Source: Pseudomonas protegens
GTDB lineage: Bacteria > Pseudomonadota > Gammaproteobacteria > Pseudomonadales > Pseudomonadaceae
Assembly: GCF_003363755.1 (NCBI RefSeq)
Contig: NZ_CP031396.1
Span: 3,596,001-3,660,000 of the forward strand
DNA length: 64,000 bases
Reading direction: 5' to 3'
The notes under the pieces: generated by a model
What the model was told of the DNA's origin: nothing
The model's input: only the letters and a program-made list of their open reading frames with translations
The model's database searches: none
Shown here: one piece after another, positions 8,336 to 18,152 of the stretch
Layout of the letters: every line of letters begins with the position of its first letter
How positions within the stretch are numbered: position 1 is the first letter of the stretch
Position numbers and translations under genes: made by a program

Positions 8336-9076
8336 ATGAAAGGCTTCCGGCCGGGAGTCGTGCCGACCCTGGTGGTGCTGTTGCTGCTGCCTGCGCTGGT
8401 TTCCCTGGGCTTCTGGCAACTGAGCCGTGGCGAGCAGAAGCGCCAATTGCTGACCAGCTACGCCGAGCGCCGCGCGGCCGAGCCGGTGTCGTTGTTCGAG
8501 TTGCTGGCGGTCGAGGACCCGGCCTTTCGCCGGGTGCGCCTGCACGGTCATTTCGATGCCGATCACAGCCTGCTCCTGGACAACCGCCTGCACGACGGCC
8601 AGGTCGGGGTCGAGCTGCTGCAACCCTTCCTCGATCAGGCCAGCGGGCGCTGGTTGCTGGTCAATCGTGGCTGGCTGCCCTGGCCCGATCGGCGCACGCC
8701 TGCGGCATTCAGCACCCCGGAACAGAGCCTGAGTCTGGATGCCTGGGTCTACGTTTCTCCGGGCGCGGCGTTCCAACTGCAGGCCGACCCGGCGGCTGCG
8801 CGCTGGCCACGATTGATCACCGCCGTGAACCCGGAGGCTCTCTGGGCCGAGCTTGGCCGCAGCGGCTTCAAGCATGAAGTGCGTCAGGAGTCCGGTGCTG
8901 GCGCCTACCTGACGGCTTGGCCGGTGGTGGCCATGGGGCCGGAAAAACACCTGGGCTATGCCGTGCAGTGGTTCGCCATGGCCCTGGCCCTGCTGCTCCT
9001 CTATCTCTATTTCGGCTGGCACAACGCACGGGAGAACCGCCATGGGAACGGCCATGAATCCACCCAACATCTCTGA
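8336..9076 (+). CDS. SURF1-family cytochrome oxidase biogenesis protein
   Basis: An inner-membrane factor (246 residues) that helps insert heme a into subunit I. It has two terminal helices, about 8-26 (VPTLVVLLLLPALVSLGFWQ) and about 218-237, flanking a periplasmic domain. The N-terminal GFWQL and the mid-region LVNRGWLPWP segment are SURF1 hallmarks. I chose the ATG at 8336 (MKGFRPG); upstream in-frame residues overlap the divergent DUF2909 gene and lack family features. The 3' end overlaps the next gene by 35 bp, implying translational coupling. Confidence 0.9.
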   Translation: MKGFRPGVVPTLVVLLLLPALVSLGFWQLSRGEQKRQLLTSYAERRAAEPVSLFELLAVEDPAFRRVRLHGHFDADHSLLLDNRLHDGQVGVELLQPFLDQASGRWLLVNRGWLPWPDRRTPAAFSTPEQSLSLDAWVYVSPGAAFQLQADPAAARWPRLITAVNPEALWAELGRSGFKHEVRQESGAGAYLTAWPVVAMGPEKHLGYAVQWFAMALALLLLYLYFGWHNARENRHGNGHESTQHL

Positions 9077-9632
9077 CGCCCAGGTGCCCAACCGGCGCCG
9101 CGGCCGTTGGCAACTGATCCTGATCCTGCTGATGGTGATCGGTCCGATGATCCTCGCCACCGGCATGTACAAGCTGCAGTTCTGGGTGCCGGAAAGCCGC
9201 AGCTATCACGGTGAACTGATCGGCAATGGCCAGACCCGGGCGCAGATCGGCGTGCAGTCCGAGGAGGATCGCTGGCAGATCCTGGTCACGGCCCCCAAGG
9301 CGTGTGATGCCGATTGCCAGCAACTGGTGTACCTGGCGCGGCAGATCCAGGTGGCCCTGGGCCGTGATGCTTCGCGGGCCAGCCATGCCCTGGCCAGCGC
9401 CCAGCCGCTGAGCGCCGAATACCAAGCCAGGCTGCAGCGCGAGTACCCGCAGTTGCAACGCTACCCCCTGGACCTGGCGACCTATGCCAAAGGCGTCAAC
9501 GACAAGGACGCGCCGCAGCTGTGGATCGTCGATCCCCACAGCAATCTGGTGTTGCGCTACGACGCTCGGGTCAAGGGCAAGGACCTGCTCAACGACCTGC
9601 GGCACCTGCTGAAACTGTCGAACATCGGATAA
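9042..9632 (+). CDS. Membrane-anchored divergent SCO/thioredoxin-like protein
   Basis: A 196-residue protein, usually annotated as hypothetical (PA0111 position). It has one membrane helix (about 23-42) and then a periplasmic domain. That domain contains Cys88-x-x-x-Cys92 and, far downstream, His166 inside WIVDPHSNLVLRYD. SCO copper chaperones have the same arrangement (CxxxC plus a distal His in a VDHSGN element), and the true SCO protein of this operon has it at Cys84, Cys88 and His174. I infer a second, divergent SCO-like copper or thiol factor. The start at 9042 follows GGGAGAACCGCC; a second ATG lies at 9054. The gene lies between SURF1 and ctaA. Confidence 0.75.
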   Translation: MGTAMNPPNISDAQVPNRRRGRWQLILILLMVIGPMILATGMYKLQFWVPESRSYHGELIGNGQTRAQIGVQSEEDRWQILVTAPKACDADCQQLVYLARQIQVALGRDASRASHALASAQPLSAEYQARLQREYPQLQRYPLDLATYAKGVNDKDAPQLWIVDPHSNLVLRYDARVKGKDLLNDLRHLLKLSNIG

Positions 9633-9642
9633 GGGCATCGTC

Positions 9643-10722
9643 ATGGCCAAACCTGGATTTCGCCTCGCGTTGTTTGCCACTTTGCTGGCTCTGATCGTGG
9701 TGCTGCTGGGCGCCTACACCCGGCTGACCCACGCGGGCCTGGGCTGCCCGGACTGGCCCGGCTGCTACGGGTTTATCAGCGTGCCGAACAGCGAAGCCCA
9801 ACTGGCCCATGCCGAACTGCATTTTCCCGACACCCCGGTGGAAGCCCACAAGGGCTGGAACGAGATGATCCACCGCTATTTCGCCGGCACCCTGGGGCTG
9901 TTGATCGTGCTGCTGGCGGCCCGGGCCTGGACCCATCGCCGGCATCCCGGGCAGCCCCTGAAGCTGCCGCTGTTCCTGATGGTGGTGGTGTTTGCCCAGG
10001 CGGCCTTCGGCATGTGGACGGTCACCCTCAAGCTCTGGCCGCAAGTGGTCACCGCGCACCTGCTGGGGGGCTTCGCCACCTTGAGCCTGCTGTTCCTGCT
10101 GACCTTGCGCCTGTCCGGCGTGCTGCCGGCGCTGATTGTGCCGCGACGCCTGCAGTACTGGGCAACGGCCGGGCTGGTGCTGGTGGTCGGGCAGATCGCC
10201 CTGGGCGGCTGGGTCAGCTCCAACTACGCCGCCGTGGCCTGCATCGACCTGCCCACCTGCCATGGCCAGTGGTGGCCGAACATGGATTTTGCCAACGGCT
10301 TTCATCTGACCCAGCACATCGGCCCCAACTACCTGGGCGGACAATTGGACAGCGACGCCCGCACCGCCATCCACATGACCCACCGGGTCGGCGCGGTGCT
10401 GGTGACCCTGGTGTTGCTGGGGCTGGCCTGGCAGTTGCGGCAAACCGGCATGACCCGTCTGGCCGGGCTGGTGCTGGTGGCGCTGGCGGCGCAGGTCAGC
10501 CTGGGCATCAGCAACGTGCTGTTCCATTTGCCGCTGCCGGTGGCGGTGGCGCATAACGCCGGGGGCGCGGCGCTGCTGCTGACCCTGGTGCTGGTCAACT
10601 ATCACGCCCGTACCAGCCTGGTGCAGGCCCGGGATCGCCTGCCCCTGGGCTGGCGTCTGAGCCCGCGCAAACAGATGGCGGGTCCCATCACCATCAAAGG
10701 AGAGATGCCATGGCGACTCTGA
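9643..10722 (+). CDS. ctaA: Heme A synthase (Cox15/CtaA)
   Basis: An eight-helix inner-membrane enzyme (359 residues) that oxidises the C8 methyl of heme O to give heme A for the oxidase. The family His residues are visible in [29 protein letters not shown] and [10 protein letters not shown]. Two periplasmic Cys pairs (GCPDWPGC near residue 31 and CIDLPTCHG near 201) are also family features. The ATG at 9643 lies 10 bp after the SCO-like gene. The 3' end overlaps ctaB by 13 bp, so the two heme-modifying enzymes are coupled. Confidence 0.95.
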   Translation: MAKPGFRLALFATLLALIVVLLGAYTRLTHAGLGCPDWPGCYGFISVPNSEAQLAHAELHFPDTPVEAHKGWNEMIHRYFAGTLGLLIVLLAARAWTHRRHPGQPLKLPLFLMVVVFAQAAFGMWTVTLKLWPQVVTAHLLGGFATLSLLFLLTLRLSGVLPALIVPRRLQYWATAGLVLVVGQIALGGWVSSNYAAVACIDLPTCHGQWWPNMDFANGFHLTQHIGPNYLGGQLDSDARTAIHMTHRVGAVLVTLVLLGLAWQLRQTGMTRLAGLVLVALAAQVSLGISNVLFHLPLPVAVAHNAGGAALLLTLVLVNYHARTSLVQARDRLPLGWRLSPRKQMAGPITIKGEMPWRL

Positions 10723-11612
10723 TCAGCGAACGTCAGCATCCCCAGGCCATCTGGCGCGATTACCTGGAACTGACCAAACCCAAGGTGGTGGTGCTGATGC
10801 TGATCACCTCCCTGGTGGGCATGTTCCTCGCCACCCGCGCGGGGGTGCCGTGGACGGTGCTGGTGTTCGGCAACCTGGGCATTGCTCTGTGTGCGGGTGG
10901 CGCGGCGGCGGTGAACCATGTGGTGGACCGGCGCATCGACGCGCTGATGGCCCGGACCCACAAACGGCCCCTGGCCCAAGGCCGGGTTTCACCCCGGGCG
11001 GCCTTGGCGTTCGCCCTGTGCCTCGCGTTGGCCGGGCAAGCGCTGCTGCTGGCGTTCACCAATCCGCTCACGGCCTGGCTGACCCTGGCGTCCCTGCTGG
11101 GCTACGCGGTGGTCTACACCGGCTTTCTGAAACGCGCGACGCCGCAGAACATCGTGATCGGCGGGCTGGCCGGTGCGGCGCCGCCGCTGCTGGGCTGGGT
11201 TGCTGCTACCGGGCACTTGAGCGCCGAGCCGCTGCTGCTGGTGCTGATCATTTTCGCCTGGACCCCGCCGCACTTCTGGGCCCTGGCCATCCATCGCAAG
11301 GAGGAATACGCCAAGGCCGATATCCCGATGCTGCCGGTGACCCACGGTGAGCACTACACCAAGGTGCACATCCTGCTCTATACCTTTGCCCTGCTGGCGG
11401 TCAGCCTGCTGCCCTATGCCATCCACATGAGCGGCGTGCTGTACCTGGTGTGCGCTTTGCTTCTGGGCGGGCGCTTCCTGCAATGGGCCTGGGTGCTGTA
11501 CCGTGGCACTCGGCCGCACGCGGCGATCAACACCTTCAAGTACTCTATTTACTACTTGTTCCTGCTGTTCATCGCCCTGCTCGTAGACCACTACCTATTG
11601 TTGAACCTATGA
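10710..11612 (+). CDS. ctaB: Protoheme IX farnesyltransferase (heme O synthase)
   Basis: A UbiA-superfamily membrane enzyme (300 residues, about nine helices) that adds a farnesyl chain to heme B to form heme O, the substrate of CtaA. The first Asp-rich motif is [20 protein letters not shown]; the second region contains [15 protein letters not shown]. Both prenyl-diphosphate/Mg sites look intact. A strong AAGGAGAG site inside the end of ctaA precedes the ATG. The stop overlaps the start of the SCO gene (ATGA). It is also called cyoE, but the context here is the aa3 oxidase, not a bo3 operon. Confidence 0.95.
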   Translation: MATLISERQHPQAIWRDYLELTKPKVVVLMLITSLVGMFLATRAGVPWTVLVFGNLGIALCAGGAAAVNHVVDRRIDALMARTHKRPLAQGRVSPRAALAFALCLALAGQALLLAFTNPLTAWLTLASLLGYAVVYTGFLKRATPQNIVIGGLAGAAPPLLGWVAATGHLSAEPLLLVLIIFAWTPPHFWALAIHRKEEYAKADIPMLPVTHGEHYTKVHILLYTFALLAVSLLPYAIHMSGVLYLVCALLLGGRFLQWAWVLYRGTRPHAAINTFKYSIYYLFLLFIALLVDHYLLLNL

Positions 11613-12244
11613 CTCGAACTCAGAAAACCGTCTTTATTCTCGTTGCGCTGGTGGCCCTGATCCTGGGGCTGACCGTCAACAAAGTACTGTCCGGCAAGGG
11701 TCAGGGCGATCCCACCGCATTGATCGACGCCGGCATCATCCTCCTGCCCCAGAGCCGTACCCTGCCTGCGGTGAAGATGCTCGACCAGGACGGCCAGCCC
11801 GTGGTGATCGATGAGTTGAAGGGCAAGTGGTCGCTGCTGTTCTTCGGCTATACCTTCTGCCCGGACATCTGCCCCACCACCCTGGCCCAACTGCGGCAGA
11901 TCAAGAGTGAGCTGCCCAAGGAGGCGGTGGACAAGCTGCAGGTGATCCTGGTCAGCGTCGACCCCAACCGCGATACGCCGCAACAGCTCAAGCAGTACCT
12001 GGGCTATTTCGACAAGGACTTCAAGGGCCTGACCGCCGCCTCGGTGGAAGACCTGCAGAAGCTGGCCAACGCGGTGAGCATTCCCTTCATTCCGGCGGAC
12101 ACCAGCAAGCCCAATTACACCGTGGACCACAGCGGCAACCTCGCGGTGATCGGTCCGGACGGTCACCAGCGTGGCTTTATCCGCGCACCGTTGAACAACC
12201 AGAAGCTGGTGGCCCAGTTGCCGGTGATGTTGCAGCGCCAATAA
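11609..12244 (+). CDS. senC: SCO1/SenC family copper chaperone
   Basis: A membrane-anchored thioredoxin-fold protein (211 residues) that delivers copper to the CuA centre of subunit II. It has one N-terminal helix (about 7-25) and the copper site Cys84-x-x-x-Cys88 ([10 protein letters not shown]) with distal His174 (YTVDHSGNL), all present. The start codon overlaps the ctaB stop (ATGA), so I place it at 11609. It is the last gene of the oxidase operon and is followed by REP sequences and a bidirectional terminator. Confidence 0.94.
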   Translation: MTRTQKTVFILVALVALILGLTVNKVLSGKGQGDPTALIDAGIILLPQSRTLPAVKMLDQDGQPVVIDELKGKWSLLFFGYTFCPDICPTTLAQLRQIKSELPKEAVDKLQVILVSVDPNRDTPQQLKQYLGYFDKDFKGLTAASVEDLQKLANAVSIPFIPADTSKPNYTVDHSGNLAVIGPDGHQRGFIRAPLNNQKLVAQLPVMLQRQ

Positions 12245-12268
12245 CGCGGCATGCTTGAACCGCTGAAC

Positions 12269-12362
12269 CGCTGCCGCAGGCTGCGATCGGCCTCGAAGAG
12301 GACGCGTGCTTGAGGCCCTCGGAAGGCGCTTCGCGCCTTATCGCAGCCTTCGGCAGCGGCTA
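12269..12362. repeat. Inverted REP pair downstream of the SCO gene
   Basis: CGCTGCCGCAGGCTGCGATC at about 12269-12288 faces TCGCAGCCTTCGGCAGCG at 12341-12358. Each is a REP-type hairpin and together they form an inverted pair. The pair sits exactly between the oxidase operon and the metNIQ operon. Confidence 0.8.
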
Positions 12363-12368
12363 CAAACA

Positions 12369-12395
12369 AAACGGGGCGCCCAAGGCGCCCCGTTT
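12369..12395. terminator. Bidirectional rho-independent terminator
   Basis: The stem AAACGGGGCGCC / GGCGCCCCGTTT with a CAA loop has A-rich and T-rich flanks, so it can end both the forward oxidase transcript and the reverse metNIQ transcript. Confidence 0.85.
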
Positions 12396-12411
12396 GTATT
12401 TCTGCAACCGA

Positions 12412-13185
12412 TCAGAACGCTGGCAGCACGGCGCCTTTGTACTTCTCGAGAATGAATTGCTTCACTTCTGGGCTGTGCAGGGCGGCGACCAGTTTCTTCA
12501 TGGCGTCCGAGTCCTTGTCGTCAGGACGGGCGACCAGGATGTTCACGTAAGGCGAATCCTTGCCTTCGATCACCAGGGCATCCTTGGAAGGGTCCAGCTT
12601 GGCCTGCAGGGCGTAGTTGGTGTTGATCAGGGCCAGGTCGACCTGAGTCAGCACGCGGGGGATGGTGGCGGCTTCCAGTTCGCGGAACTTCAGGTCCTTG
12701 GAGTTCTCGGTGATGTCCTTGATGGTGGCCAGGATGTTGTTGGAATCCTTGAGCTTGATCAGGCCGGCCTTGTCCAGCAGCAACAGGGCGCGACCGCCGT
12801 TGGTGGCGTCGTTGGGGATCACCACGGTGGCGCCGCCTGGCAGTTCGGAGAGTTGCTTGTATTTGCTGGAGTAGGCGCCCAGGGGTTCCAGGTGCACGCC
12901 GGCCACGCTCACCAGCTTGGTGCCCTTGGCCTTGTTGAACTCATCCAGGTATGGCTGGTGCTGGAAGAAGTTGGCGTCCAGGCGTTTTTCGGCCACTTGC
13001 ACGTTGGGCTGCACGTAGTCGGTGAAGACCTTGACCTTCAGGTCCACGCCTTCTTTGGCCAGGGCCGGTTTGACGAATTCCAGGATCTCGGCGTGGGGCA
13101 CCGGTGTGGCGGCCACGGTCAGGGTTTCGGCGGCGTGCGCGGAGAACGCGGCAACGGCTGCGAAAGCGACGAGTAGTTTTTTCAT
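12412..13185 (-). CDS. metQ: Methionine ABC transporter substrate-binding protein (no lipobox)
   Basis: A periplasmic binding protein of the NlpA/MetQ family (257 residues) that feeds D/L-methionine to MetI-MetN. The start at 13185 (MKKLLVAF) follows a clear AAGGAG. The signal peptide ends in AFSAHA-AE and has no lipobox cysteine, unlike E. coli MetQ, so the protein should be a free periplasmic protein, not a lipoprotein. Core family segments are visible: TPVPHAEILEFVKP, FQHQPYLDEFN, NDATNGGRALLLL and ALINTNYAL. It is the last gene of metN-metI-metQ. Confidence 0.93.
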   Translation of the reverse strand: MKKLLVAFAAVAAFSAHAAETLTVAATPVPHAEILEFVKPALAKEGVDLKVKVFTDYVQPNVQVAEKRLDANFFQHQPYLDEFNKAKGTKLVSVAGVHLEPLGAYSSKYKQLSELPGGATVVIPNDATNGGRALLLLDKAGLIKLKDSNNILATIKDITENSKDLKFRELEAATIPRVLTQVDLALINTNYALQAKLDPSKDALVIEGKDSPYVNILVARPDDKDSDAMKKLVAALHSPEVKQFILEKYKGAVLPAF

Positions 13186-13248
13186 CGAACAAGCTCCTTG
13201 TAAGTCGCCCGACCCCGGGCGCCTGCCGGCCGGGGCCGGCGATTGCAA

Positions 13249-13923
13249 TTATTTGCGGGAAAAGTGCACCACCAGCTTATCGCCAACGGTTTGCAGAACC
13301 TGAACCAACACAATCAGCATTACCACGGTCACCACCATCACATCGTCCTGGAAACGCTGGTAACCATAACGAATGGCCAGGTCACCGAGGCCGCCTGCAC
13401 CCACGACACCGGCCATGGCGGTGTAGCCGACCAGGGCGATGGCGGTGACCGTGATCGCCGCGATGATACCGGGGCAGGCCTCGGGCAGCAGGGCGTTCAT
13501 GATGATCTGCCGGGTCGTGGCGCCCATGGCCTGGGTGGCCTCGATAATGCCGCGATCCACTTCACGCAGAGCGGTTTCCACCAGGCGCGCGAAGAAGGTG
13601 GAAGCGCCCACCACCAGCGGAGGGATGGCGCCCGCCACACCCAGGGAGGTGCCCGTGATGAGGATAGTGGTCGGAATCATCACAATCAGCAGGATGATGA
13701 ACGGCAGCGAGCGGATGGCGTTGACCACAAAGCCCAGGATCGAATAGACATTTTTCTGTTCCAGCAACTGCCTTGGGCTGCACAGGAACAGCAAGACCCC
13801 CAGCGGCAGGCCCACCAGTACGGTGAATACCAGGGACGTGCTGAGCATGACCATGGTGTCGCTGGTTGCCACTCCGATATCGGCCCAGTCAACGTTGTCG
13901 AAGTAATGCAGTAAGCCGCTCAT
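13249..13923 (-). CDS. metI: Methionine ABC transporter permease
   Basis: The membrane-spanning subunit (224 residues, five to six helices) of the methionine importer. The coupling (EAA) loop towards MetN reads roughly ...ATQAMGATTRQIIMNALLPEACPGI, with the conserved Gly. The ATG at 13923 overlaps the metN stop (TAATG), so translation is coupled. The spacer to metQ is 63 bp. Confidence 0.95.
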   Translation of the reverse strand: MSGLLHYFDNVDWADIGVATSDTMVMLSTSLVFTVLVGLPLGVLLFLCSPRQLLEQKNVYSILGFVVNAIRSLPFIILLIVMIPTTILITGTSLGVAGAIPPLVVGASTFFARLVETALREVDRGIIEATQAMGATTRQIIMNALLPEACPGIIAAITVTAIALVGYTAMAGVVGAGGLGDLAIRYGYQRFQDDVMVVTVVMLIVLVQVLQTVGDKLVVHFSRK

Positions 13924-14930
13924 TAGCGCAGCACCTCCATGTGGACATCCGCCGCGGTGAAGCGGGCGAAGGCCGCTTCCATGTCACCGCCGGTGATGGC
14001 CAGGGTCAGTTGCCCGTAAGGGGTGTCTTTGATGCGGTCGATGCGTCCGGCGAGGATGCTGTAGTCGACCCCGGTCTCCCGGGCCACAGTGCCCAGCAGC
14101 GGTGCGTAGGTGGAATCGCCCTGGAAAGTCAGGCGCACGATACGCCCCGGTACGTGGGCGAAGTCGTCGCGTTGCTCGTTCTCGTCGATCTGCTCGTCTT
14201 CCTGGACGAAGCGTTTGGTGGTCGGGTGCTTGGGGTGCAGGAACACCTCGGCCACCGAGCCCTGTTCGACGATCTGGCCGGCGTCCATGACCGCCACCTG
14301 GTCACAGACGCGACGGATCACGTCCATTTCGTGGGTGATCAGAACGATGGTCAGGTTCAGCTCGCGATTGATCTCGGCCAGCAGTTGCAGGACCGAGGCC
14401 GTGGTCTGCGGATCGAGGGCGCTGGTGGCTTCGTCGCACAGCAGGATCTTTGGCTTGGTGGCCAGGGCACGGGCGATGCCGACGCGCTGTTTCTGGCCGC
14501 CGGACAGTTGTGCCGGGTATTTCTTGGCGTGGTCGGACAGGCCGACCCGCTCCAGCAACTCAGCCACACGGCGTTCGATGTCGCTGCGCGACAGCTCGCC
14601 GGCCAGGGTCAGGGGCAAGGCGACGTTGTCAGCCACAGTCTTGGAGGACAGCAGATTGAAGTGCTGGAAGATCATCCCGACCTGTTGGCGGAAGCGGCGC
14701 AGGCCGTTGGCGTCCAGCGCGGTGACTTCTTCACCGTCGACGATGATCGTGCCGCCGCTGGGGTTTTCCAGGCGGTTGATCAGGCGCAGCAGCGTGCTTT
14801 TGCCCGCGCCGGAATGACCGATCAGGCCGAACACCTGACCATTCTCGACCCGAAGACTGGTCGGGTGCAGGGCGGGAATATCCTTACCGGCGACCCGGTA
14901 GGTTTTATGGACGTTTTGAAACTCGATCAC
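13923..14930 (-). CDS. metN: Methionine ABC transporter ATP-binding protein
   Basis: The ATPase (335 residues) that powers MetI/MetQ. Walker A is GHSGAGKST (near 38), the signature is LSGGQKQR, Walker B is [12 protein letters not shown], and the switch His is in ITHEMD. After about residue 255 a C-terminal NIL (ACT-like) domain is present, which in E. coli MetN binds methionine and causes trans-inhibition of transport. The start is a GTG at 14930. It is the first gene of metNIQ and is divergent from katE. Confidence 0.95.
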   Translation of the reverse strand: MIEFQNVHKTYRVAGKDIPALHPTSLRVENGQVFGLIGHSGAGKSTLLRLINRLENPSGGTIIVDGEEVTALDANGLRRFRQQVGMIFQHFNLLSSKTVADNVALPLTLAGELSRSDIERRVAELLERVGLSDHAKKYPAQLSGGQKQRVGIARALATKPKILLCDEATSALDPQTTASVLQLLAEINRELNLTIVLITHEMDVIRRVCDQVAVMDAGQIVEQGSVAEVFLHPKHPTTKRFVQEDEQIDENEQRDDFAHVPGRIVRLTFQGDSTYAPLLGTVARETGVDYSILAGRIDRIKDTPYGQLTLAITGGDMEAAFARFTAADVHMEVLR

Positions 14931-15200
14931 GTAGCGAACCTTGTGGGGCGCGTTAGAAAAGGATCAGCGGTTAGCCGGGCGCGCATTTTAGCCTGTCCGT
15001 ATAGAGGTTCTTAGCATTTATTTCGCAATCATCCTGCCATTTGGCAATAACGCGATCAAAGGTCATAAAAAAGGAACGCTCGCAGTTTCTCGTCAGTCAC
15101 TACTTAAACCACTCGAGAAGCCCCAGGTGCCGTGCCTGCGGGCCTGTGTTCACGAAGCCCCGGCGTGCCAGGGACTTCGCCAACGAGGAGTTTTTGTCTG
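14931..15200. other. Divergent metN / katE intergenic region
   Basis: This 270-bp region must hold both promoters. A TAAAAT on the reverse strand (about 14985-14990) is a possible metN -10. The katE ribosome binding site GAGGAG is at 15185-15190. I see no SAM riboswitch-like structure. Confidence 0.4.
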
Positions 15201-17339
15201 ATGAGTACGAAAAAACCCAATGCCCCGAAAAGCCAGATGGCCGGGACCGATACCCTGGACCGGGGCAACAGCAACACCAAGTTGCAGAGCCTGGAGCCGT
15301 TCCGCTCCGACGCCACGGGCCAGGCCCTGCGGACCAATCAGGGGGTGAAGGTCGCTGACAACCAGAACAGCCTCAAGGCGGGCGCTCGTGGTCCTTCGCT
15401 GCTGGAAGACTTCATCATGCGGGAGAAGATCACCCACTTCGACCATGAGCGGATTCCCGAGCGCATCGTCCACGCCCGGGGTGTTGGCGCCCATGGTTAC
15501 TTCCAGAGCTACGACAATCATTCGGCGCTGACCAAGGCCGGTTTCCTGCGCGATCCGCAGAAGAAGACCCCGGTGTTCGTGCGCTTTTCCACGGTCCAGG
15601 GACCAAGAGGTTCCGGCGATACCGTGCGTGATGTCCGGGGATTTGCAGTGAAATTCTTCACCGACGAGGGCAACTTCGACCTGGTGGGCAACAACATGCC
15701 GGTGTTCCTCATCCAGGACGCGATCAAGTTCCCCGACTTCGTGCATGCGGTGAAACCCGAACCCCACAATGAGATCCCCACCGGCGGCTCGGCCCACGAC
15801 ACCTTCTGGGACTTCGTCTCCCTGCAGCCGGAATCGGCGCACATGGTGATCTGGGCCATGTCCGATCGGGCCATTCCGAAAAGCCTGCGCAGCATGCAGG
15901 GCTTTGGCGTGCACACCTTTCGTTTGATCAACGCCGAGGGGCGCGCAAGCTTCGTCAAGTTTCACTGGCGGCCGACGGTGGGCACCTGTTCCCTGGTCTG
16001 GGACGAGGCGCAGAAGCTCGCCGGCAAGGACACCGACTTCCATCGCCGTGACCTGTGGGACTCCATCGAAGCCGGGGATTACCCGGAGTGGGAGTTCGGC
16101 GTGCAGATCATCGCCGAAGAAGACGAACACAATTTCGACTTCGACATTCTCGACCCCACCAAGCTGATCCCCGAGGAACTGGTGCCCATCACGCCCCTGG
16201 GCAAGATGGTGCTCAACCGCAACCCCGACAATTATTTTGCCGAAACCGAGCAGGTCGCCTTCTGCCCGGGGCACATCGTGCCGGGGATCGATTTCTCCAA
16301 CGACCCGTTGCTGCAAGGGCGGCTGTTTTCCTACACCGATACGCAGATCAGTCGCCTGGGTGGGCCGAACTTTCATGAGCTGCCCATCAACCGACCGCTG
16401 ACCCCTTTGCACAATGGTCAGCGCGACGCCATGCACCGCAGCACCATCGACAAGGGGCGGGCTGCCTACGAGCCGAACTCCATTGATGGTGGCTGGCCGA
16501 AAGAAACCCCGCCGGCGGCCCAGGATGGTGGTTTCGAGAGTTATAACGAGCGCATCGATGCTCACAAGATCCGCCAGCGCAGCGAGTCGTTCGGCGATCA
16601 TTTCTCCCAGGCACGGCTGTTCTTCAACAGCATGAGCAAGCACGAGCAGGAACACATCATCGCGGCCTACAGCTTCGAGCTGGGCAAGGTCGAGCGGCAG
16701 TGGATCCGTGAGCGGCAGGTAAACGAAATTCTCGCCAACATCGATCTGCACCTGGCCGCTCGTGTGGCCGAGAACCTGGGCCTGGCGGCGCCGAAGAAGG
16801 CCACTGTGGCTGAGCGCAAGACGTCGCTGACACGCTCGCCGGCCCTGAGCCAGGCGAACCTGCTGCCGGGTCATATCAAAACGCGGAAAGTGGCGATTCT
16901 TGCGGCCAACGGCGTTGATGGTGCAGCGATTGACGCGTTGAAGAAGGCTCTCAAGGCCGAAGGGGCGCACGCTAAGCTGTTGGGGCCGACCTCGGCACCG
17001 GTCACCACCGCGGACGGCAAGCGTTTGCCGGTGGATGCTTCCATGGAGGGCCTGCCGTCAGTGGCGTTCGACGCGGTGTTCGTGCCGGGCGGCGCGCAGT
17101 CGATCAAGACCCTGAGCGGCAATGGTGTGGCGCTGCATTACCTGTTGGAGGCCTACAAACATCTCAAGGCCATCGCCTTGCACGGCGAAGCCCGGGAGCT
17201 GCTGGCGGTGCTCAAGCTGGAAGCGGACAAGGGCTTGATCGTTGGAGGAGATGCCAAGGCATTCAAAGCGTTCTTTGCCGCCATTGGGCAGCATCGGGTC
17301 TGGGATCGAGAGGAAAAGGCCAAGGCAATCCCGGCCTGA
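15201..17339 (+). CDS. katE: Large-subunit (clade 2) catalase HPII-type
   Basis: A cytoplasmic heme catalase that destroys H2O2, 712 residues long, the size of large-subunit catalases. The catalytic His lies in [14 protein letters not shown], the distal Asn in VGNNMPVF, and the heme-ligand Tyr in [15 protein letters not shown]. After about residue 550 there is a flavodoxin/DJ-1-like C-terminal domain ([26 protein letters not shown]), typical of KatE. I chose the ATG at 15201 (MSTKKPN) after GAGGAG rather than an upstream in-frame codon. KatE-type enzymes are usually sigma-S controlled, but I could not pick a convincing -10. It is flanked by a REP. Confidence 0.95.
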   Translation: MSTKKPNAPKSQMAGTDTLDRGNSNTKLQSLEPFRSDATGQALRTNQGVKVADNQNSLKAGARGPSLLEDFIMREKITHFDHERIPERIVHARGVGAHGYFQSYDNHSALTKAGFLRDPQKKTPVFVRFSTVQGPRGSGDTVRDVRGFAVKFFTDEGNFDLVGNNMPVFLIQDAIKFPDFVHAVKPEPHNEIPTGGSAHDTFWDFVSLQPESAHMVIWAMSDRAIPKSLRSMQGFGVHTFRLINAEGRASFVKFHWRPTVGTCSLVWDEAQKLAGKDTDFHRRDLWDSIEAGDYPEWEFGVQIIAEEDEHNFDFDILDPTKLIPEELVPITPLGKMVLNRNPDNYFAETEQVAFCPGHIVPGIDFSNDPLLQGRLFSYTDTQISRLGGPNFHELPINRPLTPLHNGQRDAMHRSTIDKGRAAYEPNSIDGGWPKETPPAAQDGGFESYNERIDAHKIRQRSESFGDHFSQARLFFNSMSKHEQEHIIAAYSFELGKVERQWIRERQVNEILANIDLHLAARVAENLGLAAPKKATVAERKTSLTRSPALSQANLLPGHIKTRKVAILAANGVDGAAIDALKKALKAEGAHAKLLGPTSAPVTTADGKRLPVDASMEGLPSVAFDAVFVPGGAQSIKTLSGNGVALHYLLEAYKHLKAIALHGEARELLAVLKLEADKGLIVGGDAKAFKAFFAAIGQHRVWDREEKAKAIPA

Positions 17340-17368
17340 ACAAACTTTCGCCGACCAGCCCGCTCCCG

Positions 17369-17393
17369 GTAGGAGCCGGCTTGCCGGCGAAGG
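17369..17393. repeat. REP element between katE and a convergent lipoprotein gene
   Basis: GTAGGAGCCGGCTTGCCGGC and the following GAAGG form a REP core with a GCCGGC stem, lying between convergent stop codons at 17339 and 17396. Confidence 0.75.
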
Positions 17394-17395
17394 CT

Positions 17396-18115
17396 TTACT
17401 GCGCCTTGCGCGGGCTCAAGACCATCTGCGCCGGTACGTGGCGCACGATCTGCCGGCTGATCTTCTGTTCAAAGTCGGGGTCGAGCTTCTTCACCCGCTT
17501 GCCGAGCAAGGTCGACAGCCAGGGATAATCCTCGGTGCGCGGCACCTGGATGCTCACGTCGCACTGATAATTCACCACATCGGTGGCCAGCGCATCGAGC
17601 TGATGACGCAGCTTGCGGATATCGGTGACGTTCAAGGCGATGGTGGTGCTCTGGGCCGCAGGATCGATCAGCTTGGCCGCTGGGCGCGCTTCGGCAGCCT
17701 TCAGGGCGGCTTCGGCCTGGTCCAGCTCGGCCTTGCGTGCATGGGCAATGGCGTTGTTGACACCACCGGTCAGCGCCGGCGCCTTGGGCATCAGCGCCCG
17801 AGCCCGACTCAGGGCTGTGGCCGCGGCATTCACATCGCCCTTTTGCAGGACGATCTGGCTGCGCTGCAGATAGGCTTCGGCAATCTGCCGCTGGTATTGC
17901 ACCAACTGTGGGTCGTCAGGCGTTTGTGCCTGCAGCGCACTGAGTTGGTCTTCAGCGGTGGCCAGCTCACTGCTGGCAATGTTTTGTTCCAGCTGTGCGA
18001 TGGCCGAGGCCCGCGCATCGGGGACCTGGGTGGTCGCCGGTGGCGTGCTTTGGCAGGCCCCCAGCAGCAGGGAGAATGCGACAAGGAGCAGATAACGGGA
18101 GGCGAACGGCTTCAT
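17396..18115 (-). CDS. Predicted lipoprotein with tetratricopeptide-like helices
   Basis: 239 residues. A signal peptide with lipobox LLLGAC gives a lipidated Cys at about residue 21. The mature part is Ala/Gln-rich and helical, resembling TPR pairs between residues 40 and 130 (LEQNIASSELATAEDQLSAL, AEAYLQRSQIVLQKGDVNAA). The C-terminus ends in a basic region. Pseudomonads carry this gene directly after znuB (PA5502 position). The 37-bp gap from znuB suggests co-transcription with the zinc importer, but a role in zinc uptake is not shown by any motif. Confidence 0.8.
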   Translation of the reverse strand: MKPFASRYLLLVAFSLLLGACQSTPPATTQVPDARASAIAQLEQNIASSELATAEDQLSALQAQTPDDPQLVQYQRQIAEAYLQRSQIVLQKGDVNAAATALSRARALMPKAPALTGGVNNAIAHARKAELDQAEAALKAAEARPAAKLIDPAAQSTTIALNVTDIRKLRHQLDALATDVVNYQCDVSIQVPRTEDYPWLSTLLGKRVKKLDPDFEQKISRQIVRHVPAQMVLSPRKAQ

Positions 18116-18152
18116 TCCTGCGACTCTCTAATTGCGCAAAAAGCGAGCAAGT

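Noticed and set aside
5279..9172. A 1297-codon open frame on the reverse strand across the cox operon
   Set aside because: It runs antisense to coxA, ctaG, coxC and SURF1, which have full family motifs. Long antisense frames are a by-product of high GC at third codon positions. Its translation is His/Arg/Gln-rich low complexity.
13866..15014. Forward 382-codon frame over metN
   Set aside because: Antisense to metN, which has all ABC motifs.
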